NCBI GenBank assembly: GCA_017963125.1
Contig: JAGCUA010000029.1
Span: forward strand, 1-55,594
DNA length: 55,594 bases
Direction: 5' to 3'
Source: a bacterium
GTDB lineage: Bacteria > UBP6 > UBA1177
Position numbers and translations under genes: made by a program. This document shows, piece after piece, positions 31,918 through 40,964 of the stretch; position 1 is the stretch's first letter, and the number at the start of each line of letters is the position of its first letter. A model generated the notes under the pieces. That model saw only the letters and a list, made by a program, of their open reading frames with translations, was not told where the DNA came from and did not search any database.

Positions 31918-33645
31918 TTATTTAACGTGTGAAAACATCTTGATGTGTGCTTTCAGGAAATAGTTGAAAACAACTCTCGCCACGAAAATCGCGGTGAACA
32001 TACTCGAGCAGATACCGATGAGAAGCGTGATTGCGAAACCTTTGATCGCGCCGGTACCGAACTCCCAGAGAACGAAAGATGTTATCGCAGTTGTGAGGTT
32101 GGCGTCGAAAATTGCCGACCATGCCTTGTTGAAACCGCTTTCGATCGAAGCTTCAAGAGCCTTTCCGGTCCTGAGCTCCTCTTTGATACGTTCGAAAATA
32201 ATAACGTTCGCGTCAACTGCCATACCGACCGTAAGAAGGATACCTGCGATGCCGGGGAAGGTAAGCGTTGCGCCGAATGTCGCCATCGCACCCATGATGA
32301 AAAGAAGGTTGAGGAAAAGGGCGAGGTCAGCGATAAGTCCTGCAAAACCGTAGTAAAGGAACATGAAGACAACGACAACTGCAAAGCCGACAGAGACTGC
32401 GACTTTACCTTTTTCGATGGAGTCCTGACCAAGGCTCGGACCAACCGTTCTGTTTTCTTCGAATGTTACCGGAGCAGGAAGCGAACCAGCTCTAAGAACG
32501 AGTGCAAGGTCTTTTGCTTCCTCGAAGATCGAGTTGTAATCGCCGTTTCCGCCGAGGGTGATCATTGCGCTGCCGCCTTCGATCCTGGACTGGATAACAG
32601 GTGCGCTGTTGACTTTCTCGTCAAGGATGATCGCCATTTTGCGTTTGATGTTTTTACCCGTTACGTCTGCAAAGATCTCTGCGCCGACTTTATCAAAGTT
32701 CATGCTGACATACGGTCTGTTCTTCTGCTGGTCGATCGAAACTCTCGCGTCGGTGAGCATGTCACCCGTGATGTAAGCCTGACGGTAAAGCAGCCATGAC
32801 ATATACTCTTTCGTTCCGTCAGCCAAATCGGTCTCTTCAAGAAGGAATTCGGTCCCTTCCGGAGCTTTGTCTTTCAGGAACTCGCGGAGTTTCGTGCGGT
32901 CTTTTGATGTCGCATATTTGTAAGTGAAAACTGCGCCTTCAGCGTTCGAACCTCTGCCTGTAACAAGCGTGATCCCTTCCGGAACTTCGCCCTGATACTC
33001 ACCGAGCGGATCTTTGTCTTCAGCAACGATCTTGAACTCAAGCTGAGCCGTCTGACCGATGATGCTTCTTGCTCTCTCGACATCTTTGTAGCCGGGAAGC
33101 TGTACAAGGATCGAGTTTTCGCCCTGTTTCGTAACGATGGGCTCTTTGAGGCCGAGTTCGTCGATTCTCGAACGGAGCGTCTCGAGCGTCTGGTCAACAG
33201 CATTCGTCTTGAGCTGCTGAACGTATTCGTCTCTCATCGTGAGAGTGTAGGAATTTCCGGAACTTCCGGTCTTTTTGAGGTCGCCGAAGTAGTCGATGAC
33301 CTTGTCTCTGAAAAGGTCTTTGTTCGCGCCGTCAGCAAGCGTTACTTCGATAGCGTAGCTTTCGGGAAGGACTTTAACCGTTTCGTAAGGAATTTTCTCC
33401 TCGTCAAGTCTGATTCTGATCTCGTCCGTTCTGCGGTCGAGCCTGTCGGTAGCAGCCTTTTCGGTGTCTACGCTGAGAACGAAGTGGATACCGCCTTTAA
33501 GATCAAGGCCGAGACTGAGCCCGCTGTTGATTTTCTCCGCCCACGGATTTGCTTCCGTGTCGATGAAAGTCGGAATGAGCGCGACTGCGGCTGCGGCAAT
33601 AACAACAAGAACAAAAATCGCTCTTGCCAACCAGTTTCTTTCCAT
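31918..33645 (-). CDS. secD: Protein translocase subunit SecD
   Basis: The 575-residue SecD has an N-terminal helix, GLSLGLDLKGGIHFVLSVD near residue 43, a large periplasmic region with the P1 and head domains, and the C-terminal six-helix SecD/SecF block with MAVDANVIIFERIKEEL. GGAG 10 bases before ATG 33645 is the best ribosome-binding site. It sits between yajC and secF in the standard order. All landmarks are present. Confidence 0.95.
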   Translation of the reverse strand: MERNWLARAIFVLVVIAAAAVALIPTFIDTEANPWAEKINSGLSLGLDLKGGIHFVLSVDTEKAATDRLDRRTDEIRIRLDEEKIPYETVKVLPESYAIEVTLADGANKDLFRDKVIDYFGDLKKTGSSGNSYTLTMRDEYVQQLKTNAVDQTLETLRSRIDELGLKEPIVTKQGENSILVQLPGYKDVERARSIIGQTAQLEFKIVAEDKDPLGEYQGEVPEGITLVTGRGSNAEGAVFTYKYATSKDRTKLREFLKDKAPEGTEFLLEETDLADGTKEYMSWLLYRQAYITGDMLTDARVSIDQQKNRPYVSMNFDKVGAEIFADVTGKNIKRKMAIILDEKVNSAPVIQSRIEGGSAMITLGGNGDYNSIFEEAKDLALVLRAGSLPAPVTFEENRTVGPSLGQDSIEKGKVAVSVGFAVVVVFMFLYYGFAGLIADLALFLNLLFIMGAMATFGATLTFPGIAGILLTVGMAVDANVIIFERIKEELRTGKALEASIESGFNKAWSAIFDANLTTAITSFVLWEFGTGAIKGFAITLLIGICSSMFTAIFVARVVFNYFLKAHIKMFSHVK

Positions 33646-33671
33646 AACAACCAATCTCCTTTTATATGTTT

Positions 33672-34022
33672 TTACTCTTCAGTTCCTTTCGCTACAACGC
33701 TTGAAACGACTGATTTCTGTACGGTGACGACGACTTTCGGGTTTGAGCAGATCTCGACTTTGAGTTCGTTGTCTTTGACCTCTGCAATGCGGCCCTGAAA
33801 ACCGTTGCTCATCATAACCGTATCGCCTTTTTTAAGCTGATTCAGCATTTCATTGTGTTTTTTCATCTGCTTTCTCTGCGGAAGAATGACGAGAAAGTAA
33901 AAAATTCCGAAAATAAGGATAAACGGCAGAAGCATGTTTAAAATTCCCATAGCTCCGCCCTGCTGGGCAGCTTCCTGCGTTATCAATAATTTGCCTAATA
34001 AATTCAATGTGTTAACTGTCAC
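33672..34022 (-). CDS. yajC: Preprotein translocase subunit YajC
   Basis: The 116-residue protein is YajC: one membrane helix (LLPFILIFGIFYFLVILPQ, about residues 29-47) then RKQMKKHNEMLNQLKKGDTV and a small beta domain. YajC associates with SecDF. I chose GTG 34022 because GGAG lies 6 bases before it; the ATG four codons upstream has no ribosome-binding site and itself supplies that GGAG. It is the first gene of the yajC-secD-secF-recJ operon. Confidence 0.92.
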   Translation of the reverse strand: MTVNTLNLLGKLLITQEAAQQGGAMGILNMLLPFILIFGIFYFLVILPQRKQMKKHNEMLNQLKKGDTVMMSNGFQGRIAEVKDNELKVEICSNPKVVVTVQKSVVSSVVAKGTEE

Positions 34023-34065
34023 ATCTATCTCCATTTTTAAAGGTCAACAAAAAAACAAGCGGCAG

Positions 34066-34093
34066 AGTGTAGCACAAAAAATTTTTTTAGCAA
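34066..34093 (-). promoter_or_regulatory. Promoter for yajC-secDF-recJ
   Basis: On the minus strand TTGCTA (34093-34088), a 16-base spacer of mostly A and T, and TACACT (34071-34066), about 44 bases before the GTG at 34022. Confidence 0.6.
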
Positions 34094-34154
34094 GAAATGA
34101 CTCCGGTGGTAAAACAAAAAAAGATTCGCCGCCGTTCTTTTTCAAAGATAAAAA

Positions 34155-34182
34155 TTTACTTAATTTCTTCCATCCTTATAAT
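34155..34182 (+). promoter_or_regulatory. Candidate promoter for the mlaD gene cluster
   Basis: TTTACT (34155-34160), a 16-base spacer and perfect TATAAT (34177-34182), about 43 bases before the TTG at 34225. Confidence 0.55.
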
Positions 34183-34224
34183 ACTCCGGTTTTTTTGTTT
34201 TGATTTTTGTCGAGTGGGTGTGTT

Positions 34225-35166
34225 TTGAAGAGTTCCGCGAATTTCAGAGTCGGTTTGTTCCTGCTTCTTTCGGTTTTTATGATCGTAGCTTTCGTTGTAT
34301 TTATCCTCATCAGGAAAAACGTTTTCACGAACCACCTCTATTTCACTCTCTCATCATCCACAGGCGAGGGGATCACCGAGGGGATGCCGCTTCTTTTTTC
34401 CGGTTTCGAGATCGGAAAAGTCGAAAGGTTCGAGCTCGACAACAGAGGAACGGTCGTAGTTCTTGTCAAAGTGCCTGAAGAACATGCATCGCGCATCAAT
34501 AAAAGCTCGGTTTTCACTCTCGAAAGGCCGCTTATCGGTTCTTCGAGATTCATCGTGACGACACCGAATCTCAGCGAGACTCCGGCTGACCGCAACTATA
34601 TTTTCGAGACTAAAATGGTCGATGATATCAACGAAGTCATCAAAAAACTTCAGCCGATGGTCGAAAAAATCGACGAAATCGCGACGAATCTTAAAAAACT
34701 TACCGACGAGGAGAGCCACCTCAACAAAACGCTTGTTCATGTTGAGAAGATCACCGGTGATCTGGCACAAAAACGCGGTATAATCGAGATGATGGCAGGC
34801 GACAAGGCAGCTGCGGCACAGTTCCGCGAAGGAGTCACGCACCTCAACAACTCTCTCGGCGAGATCGAAACTCTCGTAAGCAACGCGAACAAGACGCTCG
34901 TCAAGGCCGACGACCAGATCCTCGGCGACGAAGGAACGCTTTCCAAAGTCAATCTGATAGTCGAGGATGTGAATAAAAAAATGGCAGATCTCGACATTCT
35001 GATCGCATCTCTCATCAAATCCGGCGAGAACCTTCAGGAAGGAACGAAAGATATGGATGTCCTCAGGAAGGATCTCGATTCGATAATCAACTCGGTAAAT
35101 TCGATGGTCAAAGATGTCCGTAAAGTGCTTCCGACCACTCAGGACAAGGAGATAAAGCTGCCGTGA
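34225..35166 (+). CDS. MlaD family (MCE-domain) envelope protein
   Basis: The 313-residue protein has an N-terminal membrane helix (VGLFLLLSVFMIVAFVVFIL), the MCE fold with EGMPLLFSGFEIGKVERFEL and GSSRFIVTTP (residues about 40-130), and then a long helical, coiled-coil-like region rich in Asn/Leu/Lys to the end. MCE proteins bind phospholipid and form hexameric rings or tunnels between the membranes. The other Mla ABC subunits are not in the window. The start is uncertain: TTG 34225 (reading MKSSANFRVG) is preferred over TTG 34207 because it fits the family opening; the ribosome-binding site is weak for both. Its TGA overlaps the next ATG. Confidence 0.83.
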   Translation: MKSSANFRVGLFLLLSVFMIVAFVVFILIRKNVFTNHLYFTLSSSTGEGITEGMPLLFSGFEIGKVERFELDNRGTVVVLVKVPEEHASRINKSSVFTLERPLIGSSRFIVTTPNLSETPADRNYIFETKMVDDINEVIKKLQPMVEKIDEIATNLKKLTDEESHLNKTLVHVEKITGDLAQKRGIIEMMAGDKAAAAQFREGVTHLNNSLGEIETLVSNANKTLVKADDQILGDEGTLSKVNLIVEDVNKKMADLDILIASLIKSGENLQEGTKDMDVLRKDLDSIINSVNSMVKDVRKVLPTTQDKEIKLP

Positions 35167-35840
35167 TGAAAGTCCTTCTCTCTGTTTTATCGCTTTTTAT
35201 TCTGGTTTCATGCGGTGCCGGGCATATCCCGACTTGGAAGCAGAATGCTGCGGCCGATACTGTGAATTTCATTGAAAGCAGTTTTATCGGCAACGAAAGC
35301 TACGCCTCGAAATACTTCGACAAAATGCTCGAGGATTTTAGAATGACTGTCGATCCGGACGAGATAGTGAAGGCTTATCTGACAAAGTGCATCACAGAGT
35401 TCGCGCTCCTCGAATATTCGGAATGCCGCGAAGCTGCGGAGATGCTTCCGCTTCTGAAAAACAAGGACAATATAGCCTACTACAATTTTGTTTCAGGCAA
35501 AGTACGCAATGCGGAGGATATTCCCGAAAAATACCGCGATACTGCCGGCATTTTGGATAACTGCAGTGTCGAAAAGGCAAATTCAGCTCTGTCTTCCGAA
35601 AAAGATCCGACTGCTGTCCTGATAAAGGCTTCGTTTCTTGTGAAAAACGGCTGCTATAATGCGGAAACGGCAGGGATAGCCGTAAATGCGGCTTCGAAAG
35701 AGGGCTGGAAAAAAGCTGTTCTGAAATATCTGGCTCTCCAGCTTTCATACTTTGAAAAACACGGCGACAGACAGAACGCCGAATTTATAAAAAAGAGAAT
35801 GGAACTTGTTGTTTCTGAAGAATTGTCCGACAATAAATAG
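35166..35840 (+). CDS. Lipoprotein, unknown function, coupled to mlaD
   Basis: The 224-residue protein has a short lipobox signal (FILVSC, Cys16). The body is helical with several Cys (TKCITEFALLEYSECREAAE; LDNCSVEKA; KNGCYNAETAG), and pairs of helices suggest TPR-like architecture; I do not see a clear TPR consensus. The ATG is part of TGATG at the MlaD stop, a classic coupling overlap, and GGAG lies 14 bases upstream. It may work with MlaD in envelope lipid transport, from position alone. The ankyrin lipoprotein gene follows after 8 bases. Confidence 0.65.
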   Translation: MKVLLSVLSLFILVSCGAGHIPTWKQNAAADTVNFIESSFIGNESYASKYFDKMLEDFRMTVDPDEIVKAYLTKCITEFALLEYSECREAAEMLPLLKNKDNIAYYNFVSGKVRNAEDIPEKYRDTAGILDNCSVEKANSALSSEKDPTAVLIKASFLVKNGCYNAETAGIAVNAASKEGWKKAVLKYLALQLSYFEKHGDRQNAEFIKKRMELVVSEELSDNK

Positions 35841-35848
35841 GAGGAGTT

Positions 35849-36982
35849 ATGAAAATCGTTCGTTTACTTTTTTTGCTTGTTCTCGTTGCTTTTGTATCGT
35901 GCGGGACTTCCGACACCAAACCGGATGGCGAACCGCAGAAAAGCGCTCCGGCAAAAACTGAAAAGAAGGCTTCGTCTTCTTCGAAAAACGTCAAAGTTTC
36001 CAATGATCCCGATGCTTTTGTGGAAGCTGCCAGACTTAACGACACAGCGCTTGTCGAAAAATTTCTTGCAACCGGTGCCGATGTCAATTCCAAAAACAAG
36101 AGCGGCGTTTATCCTCTTCACTGGGCCGCATGGCACGGAAATCTCGAACTCGTGAAAAAGCTGGTCGCAAAACAGGCTTACGTTGACGTAATGGACGGCT
36201 ACCGCGACGAGACCCCGCTTTCGTGGGCTGCCAAAAAAGGCAACCTCGAAGTCGTCAAGTTCCTCGTTGAAAAAGGCGCTGCGGTCAACAATTCCGACAG
36301 ATACAAAGAGACTCCGCTCATGGATGCTGCAAGATACGGCCACGACGAAATGGTCAGATTCTTGCTTTACAACAACGCGAAGATCAACGATGTCACGGTC
36401 GACGGCGTCAGCGCGCTTATGTTTGCAAGCATGAACGGTCACGAAAAAGTTGTAAAAACTCTGCTTGAGTTCAGAGCCGACATCAACAAGATCCATTTCA
36501 AAACAAGTAAAACGGCACGCGGTTATGCGGAAGAGCGCAAATTCAAGAGCATTGTTGATCTCATTGCGCGCCAGGCAAAGGTCGAAGGTGATCTGATAAA
36601 AAGACCGGCTAAACCGGCGGACACGCAGTTCGTAACGACTCCTCCGGATCTTGAAACGCTTCAGAAGGCGTGGGCAGGCAGAGAAGACTATCTTCCGGCG
36701 ACTCTCGAGGCCAAACACGTAACTTCGCACATGAACAAGTTCCTTCCGGACATCACGCAGTGCTATCAGAGCAGATACGAACAGGGCGACCGCAATATGA
36801 TGGGAACGATGGAACTTATGGTCCGTGTTGCAGGCAGCGGAGTCGTTCTCGACGCATACTTCACGACCGAGAAATACCAGTCATCGCTGTTCGGAGACTG
36901 CATCCTCGATGCGATAAAGTCGCGTCCTTTCCCGCAGTTCTATGACGGTCAGATAGATTTCAAATACACTTACACTATATAG
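35849..36982 (+). CDS. Ankyrin-repeat lipoprotein with AgmX/PglI-like C-terminal domain
   Basis: The 377-residue protein has a lipobox (VAFVSC, Cys18), a Lys/Ser/Ala-rich linker, then about five ankyrin repeats (residues 55-235) with units such as VYPLHWAAWHGNLELVKKLV, TPLSWAAKKGNLEVVKFLVE and TPLMDAARYGHDEMVRFLL. The C-terminal part (about residues 285-375) has the spacing of the AgmX/PglI C-terminal domain: FLPDITQCYQSRYEQGD, a MMGTMELMVRVAGSGVV strand, GDCILDAIKSRPFPQ and a final beta strand. That domain is found mainly in Myxococcota and relatives and binds partner proteins. The fusion with ankyrin repeats on a lipoprotein is unusual. GGAGG precedes ATG 35849. Confidence 0.82.
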   Translation: MKIVRLLFLLVLVAFVSCGTSDTKPDGEPQKSAPAKTEKKASSSSKNVKVSNDPDAFVEAARLNDTALVEKFLATGADVNSKNKSGVYPLHWAAWHGNLELVKKLVAKQAYVDVMDGYRDETPLSWAAKKGNLEVVKFLVEKGAAVNNSDRYKETPLMDAARYGHDEMVRFLLYNNAKINDVTVDGVSALMFASMNGHEKVVKTLLEFRADINKIHFKTSKTARGYAEERKFKSIVDLIARQAKVEGDLIKRPAKPADTQFVTTPPDLETLQKAWAGREDYLPATLEAKHVTSHMNKFLPDITQCYQSRYEQGDRNMMGTMELMVRVAGSGVVLDAYFTTEKYQSSLFGDCILDAIKSRPFPQFYDGQIDFKYTYTI

Positions 36983-36999
36983 TCTCCGTTTTCTTTTTG

Positions 37000-37026
37000 T
37001 TGACAAATTCCTTTTTATTGTATAAG
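37000..37026 (+). promoter_or_regulatory. Candidate promoter for the HEAT-repeat gene
   Basis: Consensus TTGACA (37000-37005) followed by TATAAG (37021-37026, spacer 15) or TAAGTA (37023-37028, spacer 17). The leader of about 40 bases contains GGGGG (ribosome-binding site) before ATG 37072. Confidence 0.55.
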
Positions 37027-37071
37027 TATAAAGGATTATTGTTTTGTTCTTACCTAAAAAAGGGGGTTGTT

Positions 37072-38589
37072 ATGTTTAAAGTGGTATTTTTATTAGTTAT
37101 TTTTTTCAGTTCTTCGCTTTTCGGGCAGTCGGTTCTCGACGATAAAGTTCAGCTGAAAGATGAGGATTTTGTCAAATCTGTCGAAACGGCAGACACGATC
37201 ATCCTCGGAAAGTATATCCAGGGCGGAAAAACAAAGGCGAAAGTATCTGTCGACAAAGTTTATGCCGGCGATGCTTCCGGTGATATCGAGATCAGCGGGC
37301 TCGACAATGAAAAAATCAGGCTCCGCTACAAAAGAGACGCCTACAAGAAAGGTGATGCATATGTTTTCATCCTCAAGAAAGGAGCGAAAGACTACAAACT
37401 GCTGGAAAACAGCATCACGATCCCGGTTTCGAGAGACAATAAGGCCAACTTCTCGTTCAATACGCCTTATTTGATCAACTTCTGGCAGTTCTTTGACGAA
37501 AGGCTTCTTGAAGTTGCTATCAAGGCGATCCGTGAAAAATCCGACAATATGCAGAACGACTCGACGAAAGAGACTTTTGACCAGCTTATGAACGAGTTCA
37601 TCGAGAAAAAGGATGCCGCTTCTCTCCGCACGGCGCTTGCTGTTGCGAAACTCGGCGGACTTTCGATCGACGATGAAAAATACAACTCTTTCATTGCAGG
37701 AACTGACACGCTTTCCTGCCTTGCAGTCAAATTCTCCGGCGAGATCAAAGGCGAGCTTTACTTCAATCAGAATATTCTTACCAAGGCTGAAGGTTTCAAT
37801 GCGGACAACCAGACCGCTTTCGGATATGCGGCAATGAATCTCTACTCGAAGCAGAGTGTTCCGGTAATCGGCAGAATGCTTAACAAAATCAGCCTTTACG
37901 CTCCGTCTTCGAGCGAGTGCTTCCCGTATCAGAAACCGGCAACGAACAAAGAGGTCTTTGTCAGAGCGCTCATCGAGATCGATTCTCCCGACACGATAAG
38001 ACTCATCTCTTCGCAGCTTGACAGCGGTGATGCCGACTGGCTTGCAAAAGTTCTTGCGATCATTGCGGAATACGACGGCGCAGACCTTGTCGAACTTGTT
38101 CTTAAAGCTGCGACGAACGAAAGAGTTTCCGAAAGAAAACTTGAGTTCAACAACTATTTCAACAGAGTAAAATCGAAAAGCGTTGCTGAATCGCTCATCG
38201 GTCTTTTCAATAAAAGCAGCGATTCCTACTGGAAAAAGACGATCCTTTCGGTTGTCGGAACTTATCAGTTCGCAGAATCGCTTCCTTTCCTCATTCAGGT
38301 CCTTAACGAAGATTCGAAAGAAGAGATCAGAACTACGGCAGCAATGTCGATCGGCCAGCTCGGAAATGCCGGCGGCGCGAAACCGCTTTACGACTTCATC
38401 GTCCGCGAAAAATCGATCCTTGCAAAGTCGATAGGAATCCAGTCGATTGCGAAGATCGGCGACAAATCGGTCCAGGAATACCTTAAAAAACTTGTAAGCG
38501 AAGAAGCCGATCCGAAAGTCCGCGAAGAGGCTGCAAACGCTATCGAAGATAATTTGTTTATTATCAGATACGGCAGAGAAAAAGATTGA
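37072..38589 (+). CDS. Exported HEAT-repeat protein
   Basis: The 505-residue protein has a cleavable signal peptide (VFLLVIFFSSSLFGQS), an N-terminal beta-rich region (residues about 25-130) and a long alpha-helical region. The last 250 residues contain HEAT-type repeats such as ESLPFLIQVLNEDSKEEIRT, TAAMSIGQLGNAGGAKPLYD, and EYLKKLVSEEADPKVREEAA. HEAT repeats form a solenoid for protein binding; no catalytic site is seen. ATG 37072 is supported by GGGGG and by the signal peptide. The stop overlaps the uracil-DNA glycosylase start by 4 bases (TTGA), odd for an exported protein and a DNA repair enzyme. Confidence 0.78.
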   Translation: MFKVVFLLVIFFSSSLFGQSVLDDKVQLKDEDFVKSVETADTIILGKYIQGGKTKAKVSVDKVYAGDASGDIEISGLDNEKIRLRYKRDAYKKGDAYVFILKKGAKDYKLLENSITIPVSRDNKANFSFNTPYLINFWQFFDERLLEVAIKAIREKSDNMQNDSTKETFDQLMNEFIEKKDAASLRTALAVAKLGGLSIDDEKYNSFIAGTDTLSCLAVKFSGEIKGELYFNQNILTKAEGFNADNQTAFGYAAMNLYSKQSVPVIGRMLNKISLYAPSSSECFPYQKPATNKEVFVRALIEIDSPDTIRLISSQLDSGDADWLAKVLAIIAEYDGADLVELVLKAATNERVSERKLEFNNYFNRVKSKSVAESLIGLFNKSSDSYWKKTILSVVGTYQFAESLPFLIQVLNEDSKEEIRTTAAMSIGQLGNAGGAKPLYDFIVREKSILAKSIGIQSIAKIGDKSVQEYLKKLVSEEADPKVREEAANAIEDNLFIIRYGREKD

Positions 38590-39353
38590 TTCCTTCACTT
38601 TCTCCCGATTCACTCGAAGCCTGGCTGCTCTGGCAGCAGCAGCTCCAGCCTTTCACTTTTGACGCTAAATTTTCGGAAGAGATAAATTCATCTGTTTCTG
38701 AAGAGATCACCAGGGCTTTCATGAATGCCGGAATAATTTCGGCTCAGACTTCGGTTCAGCCGGCTGCGAAAAAAGCGGAAGAAGCTATTGACGAGTCTCT
38801 GCCGCCGCTTGAAAAAGTGCGCATAAGAGCCGGAAGATGCGAAGCGTGCCGCCTTGCTGCAAAGCGGACAAATATGGTTTTTGGCGAAGGCAATCCGGAT
38901 GCCGACATCATGTTTATTGGCGAAGGACCGGGCGAAGACGAGGATCTGTCAGGCAGACCTTTTGTCGGAAAAGCAGGGCAGCTTCTGACGAAAATCATCG
39001 AAAACGGGATGAAAATTCCGCGCAGTCAGGTTTATATCGCCAATATCGTAAAGTGCCGTCCTCCGGCAAACCGCGATCCGATGCCCGACGAGGCTCAGTG
39101 CTGCATCGGTTTTTTGAAGGAACAGATCAAAATCGTCAATCCTAAAGTGTTGATTTTACTCGGTAAAGTTGCGATGAAAAATCTGCTTGGCATCGACGGG
39201 TCAATGACGAAAGCGCGCGAGGCGACCTACGAATACGAAGGAATAAAGGTTTTTGTTACATATCATCCGAGTGCTCTCCTCAGGAACGAGTCATTCAAAC
39301 GGCCTGTCTGGGAGGACATAAAAAAGGCCATGAAATATTTGGGGATGATGTAA
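38586..39353 (+). CDS. Family 4 uracil-DNA glycosylase (iron-sulfur)
   Basis: This 255-residue protein is a family 4 UDG (UdgA/TTUDGA type), which removes uracil from DNA and carries a 4Fe-4S cluster. Motif A is GEGPGEDEDLSGRPFVGKAG (residues 112-131), and motif B is YHPSALLRN near residue 227. The cluster Cys are Cys85, Cys88 (CEACRL) and Cys157 (VKCRPP), with Cys172 or 173 completing it. A non-conserved N-terminal extension of about 75 residues precedes the core. The TTG start at 38586 overlaps the HEAT gene stop; no ATG lies in frame before the core region. A terminator hairpin follows. Confidence 0.9.
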   Translation: MIPSLSPDSLEAWLLWQQQLQPFTFDAKFSEEINSSVSEEITRAFMNAGIISAQTSVQPAAKKAEEAIDESLPPLEKVRIRAGRCEACRLAAKRTNMVFGEGNPDADIMFIGEGPGEDEDLSGRPFVGKAGQLLTKIIENGMKIPRSQVYIANIVKCRPPANRDPMPDEAQCCIGFLKEQIKIVNPKVLILLGKVAMKNLLGIDGSMTKAREATYEYEGIKVFVTYHPSALLRNESFKRPVWEDIKKAMKYLGMM

Positions 39354-39355
39354 CC

Positions 39356-39384
39356 TGAGACTTGTTTTGAAGTCTCATTGTTTG
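39356..39384 (+). terminator. Intrinsic terminator after the uracil-DNA glycosylase gene
   Basis: TGAGACTT and AAGTCTCA (39356-39363 and 39370-39377) form a perfect 8-bp stem with a GTTTTG loop, followed by TTGTTTG. Confidence 0.68.
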
Positions 39385-39420
39385 TTGAAATTAAGTTGTT
39401 TTTATATTGATGGTGATAAA

Positions 39421-40938
39421 ATGTTTTTGAAAAAATTCTTATCCGTTGTTTTTGCTGTGTTTTTTTCGGCAAATCTTTTGGCATCTTCGGTCCTTGAGCT
39501 TGTAGGAGCGCAGGATTCAGTCCATCCTTTCACTTCGCGAATAATTTCGACAGGTGCCGAGGCGGCGTATTTCAATCCGGCAGATCTGGCGACTCTTGAC
39601 GACTCCTTCAAGATCGGTTTCGGAATGACGATCCAGAACAAGTCGATAAAACACGGCTTGCGTCCTGACGGATACGATATTGGATCTTATATCCATGATT
39701 TTGAAACTTCGAACATGGGAACCGGGATCGAAGGCTACAATGCGCCTCTGCCCACAGCCGACCTGATAAACAGGCGCGGCTCAGCCGATTACGACTCATT
39801 CGACGGCGTCATCATGCTCGGAGCAGTTAAAAACATAGCGAAGAAAAGTCTTGAAAAAATAGGAGGACAGCTCGCTGTCGGTGTTTATGCACTTCTTCCG
39901 ATTTCGGGGATCCAGACTCAGGAGCCTTTTTTCAACGATGAAAGAGAACAGTATTTTTCAAACAGCCTTCAGTTCGAGCTTTACGGTGACAGACTCAAAC
40001 AGTTCAGCGCGGCACTCGCTCTTGCCGGAAGATTCGGCCGTTACTTCAGGATCGGTGCCGGACTTGCGATCTCGACTTATACAAAAACTCAGAACCGCGT
40101 TTTTGTTCCGAATGCTTCGAACCCTTCCCAGCAGCTCATCAATGCAAAGATGAATGTCGGCGCTTCGGTTATGCCCTACTTCTCATTCGTGGCAAACCCG
40201 GTCGCAGGATGGCATCTCACCGGGACTTTCCACTTCCCGACGAACACAGGTATCGTCAAACTCAACAATGAGATGCAGGTCTTAGGTCTTGACTATCTCT
40301 ATCCGGAAGGTCAAAAATATCTCAAGGCCGAATCCTCGATGACGGCAGGTTATCAGCCTATAAAACTTTCGATCGGCACCTACTATGATTTCAAGATAGC
40401 AAACGACTACATACTTACTCCCATGGCCGGATTCGAATGGTCAAGGTGGTCGACTTACATCAACCGGCACGGCGAAAAACCTTATGATAAATGGAGTGAT
40501 ACATTCTCCGCAACGGCAGGTCTGCTTATGAGACATCCTGAACGCAGAGCCGCATTCGGCTTCACTTATGTTCCGAGTCCCGTTCCTGCTCAGACGGGCA
40601 GAGAAAACTATGTCGACAACGACAGGTTCGGCTTCTCTCTCGGATACCACGAATATTTCGGAATTACTGATCAGGTCAAGATCGGTGCCGGAATAAGCGG
40701 TTCTCTGCAGTGGCTTCTCAGCAGGACTGAAGAGAAGGATCTTGAACGCGCTATGAAAGACGGCGGACTGGTTGACGAAGTTCCTGACGATGAAGCCGGA
40801 TATTACGGTTCCGAACTTTCATCTGAGGATGTGGCAACCATAAAAAAGGAAATGCAGACCAACAACCCAGGTTTTCCGGGCTGGACAAGCGAAGGATTTC
40901 TTTTGAACATAGGTATTTCAGCAGAAGTCATATGGTGA
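39421..40938 (+). CDS. OmpP1/FadL-like outer-membrane porin
   Basis: The 505-residue protein has a signal peptide (VFFSANLLASS) and an OmpP1/FadL-type N-terminus in which the hatch region reads STGAEAAYFNPADLATLDDS, the family signature. The rest is a beta-strand pattern with many aromatic/Gly alternations (FAGFEWSRWSTYI-like turns) and ends in a C-terminal Trp (IGISAEVIW), as in outer-membrane barrels. FadL-type channels admit hydrophobic substrates, often fatty acids or aromatics. Two paralogous lipoproteins follow 26 and 67 bases later, suggesting a functional unit. ATG 39421 fits GGTGAT; an upstream frame adds no signal. Confidence 0.8.
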   Translation: MFLKKFLSVVFAVFFSANLLASSVLELVGAQDSVHPFTSRIISTGAEAAYFNPADLATLDDSFKIGFGMTIQNKSIKHGLRPDGYDIGSYIHDFETSNMGTGIEGYNAPLPTADLINRRGSADYDSFDGVIMLGAVKNIAKKSLEKIGGQLAVGVYALLPISGIQTQEPFFNDEREQYFSNSLQFELYGDRLKQFSAALALAGRFGRYFRIGAGLAISTYTKTQNRVFVPNASNPSQQLINAKMNVGASVMPYFSFVANPVAGWHLTGTFHFPTNTGIVKLNNEMQVLGLDYLYPEGQKYLKAESSMTAGYQPIKLSIGTYYDFKIANDYILTPMAGFEWSRWSTYINRHGEKPYDKWSDTFSATAGLLMRHPERRAAFGFTYVPSPVPAQTGRENYVDNDRFGFSLGYHEYFGITDQVKIGAGISGSLQWLLSRTEEKDLERAMKDGGLVDEVPDDEAGYYGSELSSEDVATIKKEMQTNNPGFPGWTSEGFLLNIGISAEVIW

Positions 40939-40964
40939 TTTGACAATTTTTTTTGGAGGAAAAA

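Noticed and set aside
31945..32799. 284-codon plus-strand frame opposite secD
   Set aside because: It lies entirely antisense to clearly conserved SecD sequence and has an antisense-type composition.
35864..36730. 288-codon minus-strand frame opposite the ankyrin lipoprotein
   Set aside because: Antisense shadow; the plus strand has clear ankyrin repeats and a lipobox.
37093..38613. Long minus-strand frame (506 codons) opposite the HEAT-repeat gene
   Set aside because: It mirrors the codon pattern of the plus-strand gene, is rich in Arg/Phe/Val/Asp as antisense frames here are, and has no ribosome-binding site or family match. The plus-strand HEAT protein has a signal peptide and repeats.
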